In this document: positions 1-12,914 of the stretch, piece after piece | How positions within the stretch are numbered: the stretch's first letter is position 1 | Layout of the letters: the number at the start of each line of letters is the position of its first letter | NCBI GenBank assembly: GCA_009760855.2 | Contig: WPIO01000007.1 | Span: 860,501 to 924,500 of the forward strand | DNA: 64,000 nt | From: Cristatella mucedo | Lineage: Eukaryota; Bryozoa; Phylactolaemata; Cristatellidae | Direction: 5' to 3' | Program-made: the position numbers and the translations under genes | The notes under the pieces: generated by a model | Told to the model about the DNA's origin: nothing | The model's input: the letters and a program-made list of their open reading frames with translations, nothing else | Database searches by the model: none

Positions 1-15
1 CGACTCTATACTCAC

Positions 16-107
16 TTGGAATGACGACTTAGTGTAGGCTTTATGAGTTGCCTATTTTCAAAACAGGACCCTCGTCGTGTTGGTCGAGTCACGCTAACCA
101 TGCATGC
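16..107 (-). CDS. BLTP2: BLTP2 exon 30, last exon inside the window
   Basis: Acceptor TGTTTTCAG, donor GTGAGT at the very edge. It reads MVSVTRPTRRGSC and later IKPTLSRHS, matching human TSVTRPICRGKLF. It ends with two leftover bases (AA), so the gene continues to the left of position 1. Confidence 0.93.
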
Positions 108-184
108 CTGAAAACAGGCACATGACAGTGTTTCAGAATGTGAGCAAATGCTGAAGATGGGGAAAATGTTGCTATGCGACCAAC

Positions 185-331
185 CTTAATCTGGTCAAGA
201 AACTTTAGAGTACTGGAGTACAGTGTACACGAGGGCACAGTAAATAAAGTTCCATCAGATGAGGCAGCAGTCAGTATTTGAAGGCCAACATTGAGGCATT
301 GCGAACGAAAAGCACGGTATGAATCATGAAC
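185..331 (-). CDS. BLTP2: BLTP2 exon 29
   Basis: Acceptor TCTTGTAG, donor GTTGGT, 49 whole codons. It starts VHDSYRAFRSQCLNVGLQIL and later has LYSSTLKFL, matching human LHDSYRAFRSENLNLSIKM and LYSSTLRWM. Confidence 0.95.
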
Positions 332-569
332 CTACAAGAGAAAGAAAGATGTATCTAATAAGAGTCGAATCGATTAGCAATTTAAGCTGTTTTCACTGCT
401 ATCACACATATTTTCCTCTTTCTGTAACTAAAATTTTAATGGCTCATCGTTGACAGGTTTCCAATTATTCATACCGGCATCTCACACATCTGTTTGTGAT
501 ATGATACACATTGTCCAGAAACAAACGATTTCAATCTACAGATTCAAGAAAAACATCCAGACAGCTTAC

Positions 570-663
570 CCCCATGGAGAACTCGGGTACCTTGTCTGGG
601 GCACAAGGCATGACAGAATGATGATCGTTAGGGTTGCCGTAGGTCACCCATTCCAAAGCAACT
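570..663 (-). CDS. BLTP2: BLTP2 exon 28
   Basis: Acceptor TTTTTTAG, donor GTAAGC. It contains LEWVTYGNPNDHHSV and then PEFSMG, matching human LQWLCHGNPHDHHSV. It ends on a codon boundary. Confidence 0.95.
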
Positions 664-761
664 CTAAAAAATGTCATTGTATCGGTTGGCTGCGTAATGC
701 TACGCCTGATCTAGAACCTTAACAAGCTAGAAAAAATTAAAAATAACAAGTGAACAGATAC

Positions 762-858
762 CTAAGCCTGAGGTTAGGGAGGTGTAGCAAGCGACAATCG
801 TCGTACTTCGATGCGGTCTTAGTATATATATCAAGGTTTCCGTTGAAAACCCAAAGTC
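762..858 (-). CDS. BLTP2: BLTP2 exon 27
   Basis: Acceptor CCTTGTAG, donor GTATCT. It reads VFNGNLDIYTKTASKYDDC and RLLHLPNL, matching human VFKGDLDINVRTASKYDDC and CFLHLPDL. The leftover AG joins the A of exon 28. Confidence 0.96.
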
Positions 859-1719
859 CTACAAGGTAGCAGCTTCCAACATATACATATTTAGGGCAGG
901 TCAATCTGCCGCTCCAACGCATACAAGCACAACAAACGCCAAACAATGCAAGATCCATGAAAAAAGAAGCCACTTTATAGGGGGAACGAGGTGTGATACT
1001 AGCATAACAACTGCAAATCTTCATCACTGATAGGTCAAGAATTGCCTGCAGTGACACTACAATGATTCCACCGTGCAGCTGCTCAATTCCATATACATAA
1101 AGTAGTAACAATACTAATGAATACACGTGAATATGTGATGAATACAATATTAATAGAATATTGATATGTATATCATGCGCCAGCATAAGGCATTTAAATA
1201 TGCCCAACTGTAATCAATGGGAACTGCTGAAGCCATCAACTGGTTTAAACGCAGGACCTATATTTAGACACGCCTTTCTGTGAGCAAACAGGCAAACTAG
1301 TTTTCGTTTTTATTTTGCTCAAGTGCTCTGCCGATAGCAGATACATTTAATCATCATTAATACATCAGCAAAGGAAAATACTAAAAGCAAATTGCACCAT
1401 TACTTACCAGTAAGAAAACAGGAGTTTGCATCATCACCAAAATTGCTTCAGAGAGCACAAACTTAGCTAAAATTTTAAGTATTTTTTCAAGAAAAGTGGC
1501 CATGAGTGCAAACTTTAATTTTCTAACACTAGTACGACCTGCAAGCGCCTAAAGAGGCTCTATAATTCTACTACAGTGAGTTGATTTTCTGCTGGGTTTT
1601 TAAGCTAGAGTGAGTAGCTCTTCTACTCACTTAGAAAATACACGAAAGCAACAGCAGCAATAGTAGCAATCTTGGCTATTAAGATAACGGATCAATGACA
1701 AAAAATCGAGCAATAATAC
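859..1719 (-). other. BLTP2 intron 26
   Basis: Intron between exons 26 and 27. No coding match or recognisable repeat was seen; it is AT-rich. The overlapping minus-strand open frame at 737-1207 is only partly exon 27. Confidence 0.85.
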
Positions 1720-1986
1720 CGTTTGTCCAATCCAGCAGGAGGTTTGTCCATGTCCAGTCCATTAGCTCAGTTGTATTATACGGATCAAATGAAGCATGGT
1801 AAAGCCAGTGCATCTGCTGGACAGATATCGTTAGTCGACCATGAAGTAGAAGCCGCGCTTTGTCCCAGAATGGCATGGGCTGGCTGGGATCGACAGACAG
1901 TGAATTGATGAGGTCGGTAGCAAGGTTAAATTCGGCGATCGTATTTTCCCAACATGCTCCATAGGCAATACAAATACTTAAGACAT
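1720..1986 (-). CDS. BLTP2: BLTP2 exon 26
   Basis: Acceptor TCTTTTTAG, donor GTATTA, 267 bp. It has YGACWENTIAEFNLA, MPFWDKARLLLHGR and DPYNTTELMDWTW, matching human GPCWDPAW, PWWDKSRLLFHGD and DPYNTTENMHWEW. An in-frame alternative ATG exists inside, but this is clearly an internal exon. Confidence 0.96.
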
Positions 1987-3506
<1,520 letters not shown>

Positions 3507-3557
3507 CTAGAGCCATATTAAGTGTCACTGATTTAGCACCTGAGATAACCTGCTTAC

Positions 3558-3727
3558 CTCGAGGAATTCCCAACTGCTCAGCACCCATAAGTCTACCCCA
3601 TATGTGCAGATCTTTTGAGTCTATGAGCGACTGAGGATAGTCCCGTAATGTCATCAGCCACTGTCTGGCTTTAACCGACACCATACGGCACCATAACGTG
3701 ATAAATTCAATGTCATCCGAAAGAGTG
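3558..3727 (-). CDS. BLTP2: BLTP2 exon 24
   Basis: Acceptor TTTCTGCAG, donor GTAAGC. It contains WCRMVSVKARQWLMTLRDYP and WGRLMGAEQLG, matching human [20 protein letters not shown] and MGRLVGTEQSG. The intron before it (3728-6667) holds a 94-bp tandem duplication. Confidence 0.96.
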
Positions 3728-4736
3728 CTGCAGAAAAGACATGCACAATTGCAAAACGTAAACATTAAAATCTACGAATTCGGACACAAATTCAGCCTTA
3801 TTATAAATAGTGCACACACCAGATCAATGATATGGTACGGCTTTAGGTGGAGCATTCTGTCACGACTGACGTGCTGTACAAACACAAGCTTATTCATTAG
3901 ACTATATGCCTATAAAATGGCAAAGTAGCCTAGGGCAAAACATCAGGCTACCGAATATACACTTGCAATGGGCTTGGTTAATGGTTAGCCAGAGAATTCT
4001 GTGAGACAATGATAGCCAGCATCCTGTGCTTTCCTTAGGAAAAAGCTGAGCAGCCGTGCTTGACACGATTTTTTGGATAAATCAAATGTCACCTGCTTAG
4101 CATACCAACGAGTATATGTAGCAGTAGTAGTAAAATTAACAACTTAAAGAGTCACTGTTCACCTATGCGGGACTTATTGGCATTGTCGTGTGAAAGCTGC
4201 TCTATACTGCCTTGGACTGCTTCATATTTGAACCTAGACACTGTTCAAGGCCTACGAGGCTGGACACGAGTCAGCACCAGCTGGCTCAGTAGGCTAAACG
4301 TAACACGTCACTAGATGCCTTTCCTTTTGATCCTTCATAGAATTCGGTCTTATCGACAGTAATACTTACTACTAATGGAGCCAGGGGGTGGGCAGGGGGA
4401 CATTTGCCACTCACGGAACAGGGGGCAGTGACTAGGGCCGTCCCCTATACTTGGTCCTCTGACCGTCACAAACAACGAAATTAGGGCCTACTGCCACTCG
4501 ATGAACAACTGCCGAGTGCGCTTCGAATAGAGACTGTGCACTGAGAATATTCTTTAACTTGTGGTTATTACCCCCTTGCTGAATATGCTGGCTCCGCCTC
4601 TGACCCTAGCAGTTCTTTGTTGCGAAATAACGCCTGTATCTTAGAGAATAAGGTTCAGGGGTCAGCTCAGCTGCATTATGAAAAATGGGCTCTTTTACTT
4701 AGCCTACTAGCTTGCCTGACTGCTACAGAATTATAA

Positions 4737-4970
4737 TTAGAAGTTGGTGCATGCATTAAATAAAATCCAGCGACCCCTTCTACCAAAGTTATCTGGTTCA
4801 GAAATGAAAGCCGACTTTATGTCTTGCCATAGCAGTCTCAGTTCGGTTGGAGATAGTGAACTAACAATTGTGGAGGTAGGTATTTCACTTACTTCGATGT
4901 CTTTGAATTCATTACCTAAGCACAGCCGGTGAGCTAACTCTTTGAAGGCATTTAAGTCTAACTCCAACAT
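4737..4970 (-). CDS. Unassigned open frame in BLTP2 intron 23
   Basis: 77 codons, starting MLELDLNAFKELAHRLCLGN, with a Leu/Glu-rich helical look and ending at a stop. It is not part of BLTP2, because exons 23 and 24 join in phase without it. I do not recognise the protein. It may be a TE or pseudogene fragment, or chance. Confidence 0.2.
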   Translation of the reverse strand: MLELDLNAFKELAHRLCLGNEFKDIEVSEIPTSTIVSSLSPTELRLLWQDIKSAFISEPDNFGRRGRWILFNACTNF

Positions 4971-4976
4971 GCACCC

Positions 4977-5164
4977 TTATAGGGGATTTTATGTCTGGGA
5001 AATGGCTATCCAAAGCAATGGTGGTAGGCACAGGGCAGATATAACACACAGATGGCCAATTTGAAAACCATTATAGGAGATTGTATGTCCAACAAATGGC
5101 TATCCAAAGCAATGGTGGTAGGCACGTGGCAGATACAAGAAAGAGATGGCCAATTTGAAAGCAA
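4977..5164. repeat. 94-bp tandem duplication
   Basis: Two copies, 4977-5070 and 5071-5164, sharing TTATAGG-GATT-TATGTC, then the block AAATGGCTATCCAAAGCAAT, GGTGGTAGGCAC, GGCAGATA and GATGGCCAATTTGAAA. A few substitutions separate them. Confidence 0.85.
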
Positions 5165-6667
5165 AATGCATACCAAAAGGCAAGCACACCACATAAAGGA
5201 AAAAATTAAGCTACTTCTTAAAGGCTTTTCTGTTTTCTCTTCTATTCTCAGTGATATAGCACTAAGATGGCTCCTCGATGGCAAAGGTGCTAAATAAATC
5301 CAACACTCATTCCTAACAAAAATCTGCTAAATTAAATATGCAGGGCTAATTACTCCGTTGAGCAATGGCAGTGGCTTTGCATCTTCAGATTTTCTCAGTT
5401 CAAATCATTGAAAGCTCGTCATCTAAGGATAACCAGTGGCACACACTACTGTTAAAGTTTCAAGCTATGACTCTGGCTTGGTTTGAGGCTATTTTATGAG
5501 TCTTAGGCAATGAGTTCTAGCATCGATTTCATGATACTCCTGAAAGGCGAATGTCGACCTGTGTCTACCTCTGAAGCTACATCAAGTCTGACAAATACAA
5601 TGTCATTAACTAAACTGGTACAACTTCAAGCTCCTCTAATGGCTTACACAGGTAGCTCAGAGAAGGGCTGTCCAGTGTCTCTGAGGTGCATGCTCCCTAT
5701 AAAGCTTGTTAGCAAAAATGTAAATAAACAAATAAACAGGGCCTAAAGGCAGATGTAGCTGCAAATATTTCGGTTACAAAAGTCCTTGGATATATTTGCG
5801 TCACTCTCTCATGATCAAGCTGCCTATCTTAATGTGCTGCAGCTAGGCACGGTTTGAGTACTGAGAGAGTCTCAGTAATGACAACTGTCCATAAATCAGA
5901 GAATATAATTGTATTACATCCTAACTGATCACATGGCTAGTTTCAACGGCAGAGGTCTAAAAATCACAATAAGTCTCATAAGATAATAATAGTTTCCAAT
6001 GATTGTGCAAGACAATACCCAACTTTTGCCTGCCTTGACATATCCTGTCAAGCTGCTAATAAGTGTGATCGTAGAGCTACTCACTTCACTAACCATGGTT
6101 ATAAGGATGGAGGTTGGAACAGTACAGCTATTTCCTCTAAGCTGAGAAGCACACTGAAAAAGGACGTGCTACCCTATAATTGGCTAGCTCACTCGAGACT
6201 AAGGTAAGATCTTCTTAAAATGGTCTGACTCTTTCTGCCCTTGTCACTACCAAACCACCAATTCCAAGCTAGGTAAATTCATAAAGGTTATGTCACACTA
6301 AGAAGACAACAGCACGTCTCAAAAGCATAAGACTCGTGATAAAAGAAGTAAAAGCTTTGTAGTCACGAGAGGTGTACCACACAACCTAGAGTCCCCATAG
6401 CCCTATGAATAAGTGCACTGGTGGTCAAAACTTTAAAAAAAAGCTTGGAGAATTCCATGGGTAGATATATAAATTCATCACTATTTAACTCAATTTAAAA
6501 TCAAAGTAACTAGTAAATAGCACCATTTCATGCTAGAATCTACAACAGTGTAAAAGCAGCAATCACGACTGGTCATATTGTTAGCTAGGCAGTAGCAGCC
6601 ACATATAATTCACACTGCCAATATGTTTGGATCAGAAACCAATCCCCTAGCAAAACTGTTAACGTAC

Positions 6668-6881
6668 CTTGACGAGTCAATATCCCTGAGCTGCTTTACA
6701 GCATTGGCCAAGCCATGAAACGAATCGTCTGCCATCGCCATTATTTCAACATCCAAGAGTGTCCACTCAAACAGGTGTCGCTCCTCGACATTACTCGATG
6801 CTTGCAGCTGCTTGGATCGTTGGATATATATCTGTGCATCTTTAGATTCAAGCGAAGTCATCAGCTCTTCGAGCTTTTCAG
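6668..6881 (-). CDS. BLTP2: BLTP2 exon 23
   Basis: Acceptor CATTTCAG, donor GTACGT. It reads LEELMTSLESKDAQIYIQRS and MAMADDSFHG, matching human [20 protein letters not shown] and VALADASFHG. This block is close to diagnostic for BLTP2. It leaves AG, giving Ser with the first C of exon 24. Confidence 0.96.
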
Positions 6882-8693
6882 CTGAAATGCAATGTCGAGA
6901 TGAGATATGCATACACGTGAGTCAGCACTCACAGTTTCGATTCAAAGAAGACTTGTTCAAGAATTCCGCAAAAGCAAGCGATTGTGTGTGACAAGACAGG
7001 GCATAAGACACAAGATGCCTTCTAATTATGGCGAATGAGTAAGGAGCATCGCTAAAGCAGTAGCCTTGAGACAATAATACTACTCCGTGCCCAAAAAATA
7101 GAAGAATTTCGCGGGGAAGAGCCCCCCCCAGCCATGCTATAGGTCGCCGAATGGCCAAGCTTTGAGAGGTACAATGACAGCACAGAAGAAGGCTGGCCAC
7201 TCACGCGGTCAAATTGCTACTACCCTACCAATACCAAAGAGCAAGGTTGCCTACAACATGGGGAAGATAGTGAAGACTAAGCAGCTGCAATGCTTGCATG
7301 TTAATTGAAGGTATTGCCATTGTATGCCGGATCGCTATGTAGTTATAAATCACTTGAGTAACCAAAACTCGGAGGAGTATATTATTTCCTCATAGCCCCC
7401 CCCCCCATTCCGGTTTACAAGGCTCAGTAGCATTCGGCTGTCTCGGGGCTCCAGCCAGATTATAATACTACCACTTGCACCAACAACAGGGGAAAGAAAG
7501 CAGAGCGCAAGATGTGAGGGACGTATGATGGGGAAAACTGTGTGAAACTACTCACGCCTGAACCAACAATACCACAGGGAAGTACCATAGAAATAATAAT
7601 TAAAAGTAGACACATAATGACGCAGGGGCTAACCGTAGGCCGGGCTGTCCGGTGCCTCTATTAGTCAGTAACCATCCGTATTATGCAAGAAATACCTGCA
7701 ATCTGCTATTCGAAATGAAAGTATCATAGTGACAGGAGCAAGTGCATTCACTGGTGCACTGAGATTGCCGAGAACTCTATCCAAACTATCACGTGCTAAC
7801 CTACTCACCCATCCTGACTCAAGGAACAGGCAGAGATTATTCAGCTACTGCAACTGCCTTAAATCTGCTAAGTTGGTCATCTTTAAGCATCTTCGATATT
7901 TTATCGAAGATGCTCAATTCCATAATTGAGCAGGTGTACAGTATGCTGGCTGAGCTTTCATTGCACTGTTCGATGCTGGTATCTCGCACAAGCTTTCAGA
8001 AAGCAGGCACCCGGAGTAGCAAATGCTACTATCTTGCTTTCCTAAAAGTGACCGTGTCAACTAATCTAGCTGGCCCTTATGTATTTTAACGTTTGCAGTT
8101 TCCTTGATTTTGTCTTTAGATTCTGTGGAACAAATAACAAGAGGCAAGCATTTGAGGCTGTTGGCACAGTAAATGAGGGCATCTTTTAATAGATTTGCCA
8201 CAAAAGCTTGCACAAGCTGATTGATTGCATTCCCAATAAGGACATTTAATGCTTAGTTATACAGATGTATTTTAGCATAAATCCATGCCTACAATAATGC
8301 TCATGGGTGGCTTGATCAAGAAGAGAGTGAGAGAGACAGGACGAAGAGAGGGACGGAGAGAGATGAGAGGAGACAGGAAATAATTTAGACATGGCAGCCG
8401 TCATGGCAGCTGCCCCATCTGTCAAAATACTGTTGCTTACAAGTGCACATATACTTATCATAAGTGACACCAAAAGCAAGGCAACAAACAGAAGTGATAA
8501 AACCGAGCACAAAGTTATCCATTACAAAAATGTAGTATAATCAATGGGATAGGCATCTTAGGATACGGATATAATTAAAATATACAACGTCCCAGGGAAA
8601 GTAAAAAATTTAGGTCGATACCATTCTAGTACCGTGGCAGTTATGAAAAGGTGGACCAGAATACATGCTTACAGTTCTAGACATCATGCCAAC
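6882..8693 (-). other. BLTP2 intron 22
   Basis: 1.8-kb intron. It contains two adjacent perfect hairpins (7886-7930), a run of Gs/Cs near 7127 and 7398, and otherwise nothing identifiable. Confidence 0.8.
7886..7930. repeat. Two adjacent perfect hairpins
   Basis: 7886-7914 is a 13-bp perfect inverted repeat (AGCATCTTCGATA and its reverse complement) around a 3-base loop. 7913-7930 is a 7-bp perfect inverted repeat (CTCAATT/AATTGAG) around CCAT. They share two bases and lie within a BLTP2 intron. Confidence 0.85.
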
Positions 8694-8784
8694 CTGATAT
8701 GAGGTGCTTGGATTGTAGTTCGTCAATACGCCGCTGAAGAGCTGCTTTACGCTTCTCACTTTCGAGGAATTCATCAACCATGAG
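8694..8784 (-). CDS. BLTP2: BLTP2 exon 22, coiled coil
   Basis: Acceptor GCTTTTTAG, donor GTTGGC. It reads LMVDEFLESEKRKAALQRR and then IDELQSKHLIS, a charged helix matching human [20 protein letters not shown]. It leaves one base that combines with CT of exon 23 to give Ala. Confidence 0.92.
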
Positions 8785-8888
8785 CTAAAAAGCAAGGCAA
8801 CAACCAATACATAAAATCTTCTTATATCAGCACATCCAAGAAGCTATAAATCTAATTCTGCACTGAATTTGCAAAAATGAAAACTTAC

Positions 8889-8948
8889 AGCATAATTTTC
8901 ACCGAGCTTGACTTCAAAAGCATCATCCATGACTCGAACTCGTGTTGT
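8889..8948 (-). CDS. BLTP2: BLTP2 exon 21 (60 bp)
   Basis: Acceptor TTTTGCAG, donor GTAAGT, 20 whole codons ending MDDAFEVKLGENYA, matching human LDDVFEVKLHDNYE, one of the most conserved stretches of the family. A long (GT)n tract lies just upstream of the acceptor in the transcript. Confidence 0.94.
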
Positions 8949-8972
8949 CTGCAAAATGAAAACTGCACACGT

Positions 8973-8973
<1 letters not shown>

Positions 8974-9008
<35 letters not shown>
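8974..9008. repeat. (CA)n microsatellite beside the exon 21 acceptor
   Basis: About 35 bases of CA repeat on the plus strand. In the BLTP2 transcript it is a (UG)n tract ending about 25 nt before the 3' splice site of exon 21. Confidence 0.95.
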
Positions 9009-9010
<2 letters not shown>

Positions 9011-9977
9011 AAAGATGAATGACTGAATTATTCACACAGCCGTAAGCTCACTGAACAGCATAGCATCGGCAGTTATCGGGCTTTCAGGATCTGACCCTGT
9101 TGGTTTGGCTTGCGATGGAAGCCGAATGACCGACCAATCAACTGTCTAGCAGAACACTGCATCAGTGCAGCAATGATGCAATGCCAAGGTACCGAATAAG
9201 AGTGACACGGAAAGAAATTTGACTTTTTATTAAAGAAAAACATAATTTTTTTACTATGAGATGGATATCTCAGCAGAGGACCTTGCCAACTGCCATCTTA
9301 TGGGTGTTACCTCAGGAGCCACATGGCACTGTTATGTAGCAGGCTCAATACCATAACTAGTATGAAAATCTTCTGGTCCACATAATTTCAACTGGCATCC
9401 TCGGACATTGGATTCCATGACAGAAAATATTTCAGCAACAATCTGCCGTCCATACTAAGGTAGCATGACACAAGAATAGAGAGAATGGCAAGGCGAGTTC
9501 ACACAATTACACTATTAGTATTGCACTTACACCAAGTTTGCACTGTTTGTGCATTATTGGCACATTGACTTCAATGCATTGCTTGGACTTCTTTCTGGTG
9601 TACTTAGCTTGAACCATAATAATAATAACAAGCGATTAGTATGGCATCCTAATAGAGTTTCATCTCTTTCTAGGCACTTATGCTAGAACAAACTATTGGT
9701 GGGGTTATATCACTACAAAAGGCCAAATGCAGTTTTGCAAATACCTTTAGAGATAGTGAATGTCAAAAACTAAGTTTTATCAGCACATTGAATATGCAGC
9801 AACAGGCCAAGCATTAGTGCCTACAACATATTGCAAACTGCAAGTATTGATAGCTGCCTTATTTATAGACATTGACCATGACACTATATTGAGTATACCT
9901 GTGTAACCCAATATTCAGGGATAGCAGGCATGAGTTCCATATTTGTTGCATATCTTTAAAGAGTTGAGCAACAAGTT

Positions 9978-10745
9978 ATAATAGTAATACATTTGTATAG
10001 CACCTTCCAAGTACTCAATATCTTTCTATGCACTTTACTTTGCTGCAAAGGAAGCATGATCGCACGGTTAGCGGTAGCAGGCTCAAAGATAACAAGCATA
10101 CCATGGTTAGAGGTGACATTCACAGGGTCAGCATGCAAAGATAGTGGCAGCATGCACAGTGGGATCACAACGACCTGCTAAATGCATGCAATCAATAGAT
10201 GCGTTTTTAGCATTTTTATATATTATCAAATCAGGGGATGTCTTAACATTAATCGGAAGTGAGCTTCAGGCTTTGGGAGCATAAGAACTAAAGGCTCACA
10301 CGATCTCCATAGGATTTGAGGCTCATACGAGGCATAGGTTAGATTCAGAAAAGTAGGTGGTACGATGCTTTGCCTGGTGGGGGAGTAGATCTGATTGCTG
10401 GAAAATAATGAAAGGACCTAAAAGTGAGTGACAGAACCTCAAAGCCGAGCGCTACTTGATTGGAAGCCAGTGAATGTCGAGAAGTATTGTGATGTAGCAA
10501 CTGCCCTGCTCTCAACAGACAAGCCTAGTTGTAGAGTTGTGCACCAGCTGTAAGCATCTGATTGCACAGACCGGTAGACCAGCAAGCAGCAAGTTGCAGA
10601 AGTCGAGACGAAACGTAACAAGTGCATGGACCAATAAATGTGGTATCCCTATCTACGCAAGCCCAAATTGTAGCAATGTTATGAAGCTGAAATGAGTTCA
10701 AACACCGAACATGCAATACTATTTGTGCACTGTCGTGTTGGCTGA
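9978..10745 (-). mobile_element. LINE-A (CR1/L2-like) 3' fragment
   Basis: Antisense copy. It carries the LINE-A 3' terminus (reverse complement of GCGCTTTATC with the AGAGATTAAG core), the 3' UTR with repeated GCATGCACAG/GTCAGCATGC words, then the reverse-transcriptase C-terminal region around 10250-10700. Heavily mutated. It lies in the intron between exons 20 and 21. Confidence 0.75.
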
Positions 10746-11032
10746 ATTTATGACAGCATGATCACTATGGTCTTTCAAAGTATGAGTGCAAGTTGCATGG
10801 CTGTCAGTCTTTTAGCGCCTAAAGAAATATAGCCCTGCAACCTACTGGAATCACCTTATCATACAAAATGTCGATGTTGATCTATGGTCAATCGCCAAAC
10901 AATAGTGTTGTGAACAAGTTTGCACCAATCAATAAAAAATTAAACACTAAACCAGGCGGCCTAAGGTTTATTGAAAACCTTCAAATTAGCTACGACGAAT
11001 AAGCATATGCTTGAGTAATCATCTAAAAGATT

Positions 11033-11413
11033 ATGACTTACTGCCAATCGACTGGTTTACGATGGTGTAGATCCTACAAGGCCATCATAGCTAACGCCTC
11101 CAGTTTGGAAAAATATAGCAGAATCTCAGATGCACAACCCAAAAAGAGTGACGTCGACCATCAATCTGTTATTAAGTACTCACTAGTCATCCATCAGCTT
11201 ACACTAGCGATCCTTGTGGCGATTAAGGAAGTTGCTTCTCGGCATGTCAGCAAGATGGACAAGGTCAAAGAGTCCAGCTACTTGGCAACCTTGACAATTG
11301 ACTTATCTACCTCAATTCCTTGCAGCACTTTAATGCCCACCTTAAAGCAAGTAACTGCATCTCGAAGTTACATCCCCAATAGAAGAAGACTAGTACACCT
11401 TTTGACTCCATAG
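11033..11413 (+). CDS. Unassigned 126-codon open frame in BLTP2 intron 20
   Basis: Plus strand, starts ATG, and is hydrophilic with a central Leu/Val-rich helix-like part (SLVIHQLTLAILVAIKEVAS). No family recognised. It is antisense to BLTP2 and close to LINE-A fragments, so it may be decayed TE coding sequence. Confidence 0.2.
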   Translation: MTYCQSTGLRWCRSYKAIIANASSLEKYSRISDAQPKKSDVDHQSVIKYSLVIHQLTLAILVAIKEVASRHVSKMDKVKESSYLATLTIDLSTSIPCSTLMPTLKQVTASRSYIPNRRRLVHLLTP

Positions 11414-11699
11414 GTACTGTTCTCTTTCTAAGATGCTTAAATGTTTTGTGTAAACCATAACTAACGTCCCTACTGACATTCTTATCAACGACACTGGAAC
11501 GACTACCTAGTAGATCAGCTAAATTCTCACATCAAAACTTTAAATATAACAAGTAAATCAGCATAACTTAGCAAACAGGTTTTACAGGTGATCCCTACAG
11601 AGCCAATACTGCTGTTGGCACATACAATCTTCACAGAGAATGATGAATTTGATAATTGCACTTAAATTCATAACGTATTCTCTATTTCTTGTCAATAAT

Positions 11700-12010
11700 C
11701 ACATAGCGAATCTAGGCTTAAGTTGTATGCAGATGACACCCATTCGTACTTCACCAGTATCAGACTTTCTCACATTGAATCAAATAAAATCAATTTACTA
11801 GTTATGAATACACCTTGTGATAAACAGAAATTAGAAAACCTCTCCCTGAAAATGGGCTAAGCCAGTAAATCACAAGTAACATCTGAATGCAATCTTGACA
11901 TCCAATGCTAAAGTAACCTTTTACTTGACGATACAATTAGCTCAATAGTAAAGCTCAGCAACTTTCAGCTATATTGCTACGCAAAAAGGGGGGCCTCCTT
12001 AGACAAGGAG
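11700..12010 (+). mobile_element. LINE-A reverse-transcriptase fragment
   Basis: Sense fragment with a recognisable KLYADDT motif near 11722 (an intact YADD catalytic signature), followed by INLLVMN and later the SSIVKLSNFQL/SLDKE equivalents of the intact copy at 56256. Several stops. Confidence 0.7.
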
Positions 12011-12260
12011 TTCACTGCTGCGCTGATCCTGATTTGAGATCTGTACGAGGCATGGGTAAACAGTTACATTCCGAAAAGCAGGTGGTACGATGCATAGCCT
12101 GGTGGGAGAGAAGATCTGATAGGTAGGCTGGAGCCAAAGAATGAAGAAACCTGAAAGTGATTGACAGAACTTTGAAGTCGATGCATTGCTTGACTGGAAC
12201 ACTTTCAACAGTACTAAACACATCAGGTGTGCCTAAAGTAAATGTAAAACCCCACAAACG
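12011..12260 (-). mobile_element. LINE-A 3' coding fragment, opposite orientation
   Basis: Reverse strand matches the LINE-A C-terminal words (FRNVTVYPCLVQ; ALAPAYLSDLL) in overlapping frames. It directly follows the plus-strand fragment, giving a head-to-head pair. Confidence 0.65.
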
Positions 12261-12284
12261 ACTTGCAGAGCCACTTCGAATACG

Positions 12285-12425
12285 TAACAATTGAGCTGGT
12301 TTGGTCCAGCGGAAGGTGCTTGCCCCGACCAAGGTCTGGCTGAGGTCGTGGGCTCGAGCCCCGAGGCATATGTGAAGCGCCTGAAAAGAGATTAAGTTCT
12401 CACAGGGCCATATACAAATGAATTA
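12285..12425 (+). mobile_element. SINE2 (tRNA-headed SINE with LINE-A tail)
   Basis: The head has A-box-like TGGTTTGGTCCAGCGG and B-box-like GGGCTCGAGCCCC. The tail GCGCCTGAAAAGAGATTAAG followed by TTCTC and ATACAAATGAATT is the LINE-A 3' end. Confidence 0.8.
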
Positions 12426-12812
12426 TATATATTTTTACATTATATTTTAATTCCTTACTTCTGTGTCAAAGTGCAGTATTTGATTAATTCGACAAAAGGA
12501 CATACCATGGTGAATCTCATACAGCTATGTACTCAAGGAGTTTAATTGAGAGGCTTATAGCAACGGTATGATCTGGTCACCCGAGTTAGTCTAATGAAAG
12601 GCAGCCGAAAAATGTTTTTCTAAGTGGTCATTCACTTCCGACATGCGAATGGGATACCGTGTGAGTGAATCTTCATCTCTTTTCACTAACGTCAAGCAAA
12701 ACGGTAGACCTACAAGCTAAGGTTCGGAGCTAGCACCATCAGCCTCCAAACAATCCATCATGGCAGCATAGAAAATCGCTGCTCTTGGCCGTAGGATGTG
12801 CTTGTAACTCAC

Positions 12813-12914
12813 TTTACTTCGTAGAATGATATCAGGGGGCAACTTGCCATTCCTTTTGAACGGTCCATTTCCCATTAAGTGTACCTTCTTCAGCCACTTG
12901 ATTATATTGACTAG
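12813..12914 (-). CDS. BLTP2: BLTP2 exon 20
   Basis: Acceptor TGCTTTTCAG, donor GTGAGT, 34 whole codons. It reads IIKWLKKVHLMGNGPF and KLPPDIIL, matching human VQKWLKGLHQG and LPPDLLL. A 3.9-kb intron filled with LINE-A and SINE pieces follows. Confidence 0.9.

Larger units (their letters stand above)
3728..6667 (-). other. BLTP2 intron 23
   Basis: 2.9-kb intron. It holds the 94-bp tandem duplication (4977-5164) and an unassigned minus-strand open frame at 4737-4970. The rest shows no feature I can name. Confidence 0.8.
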
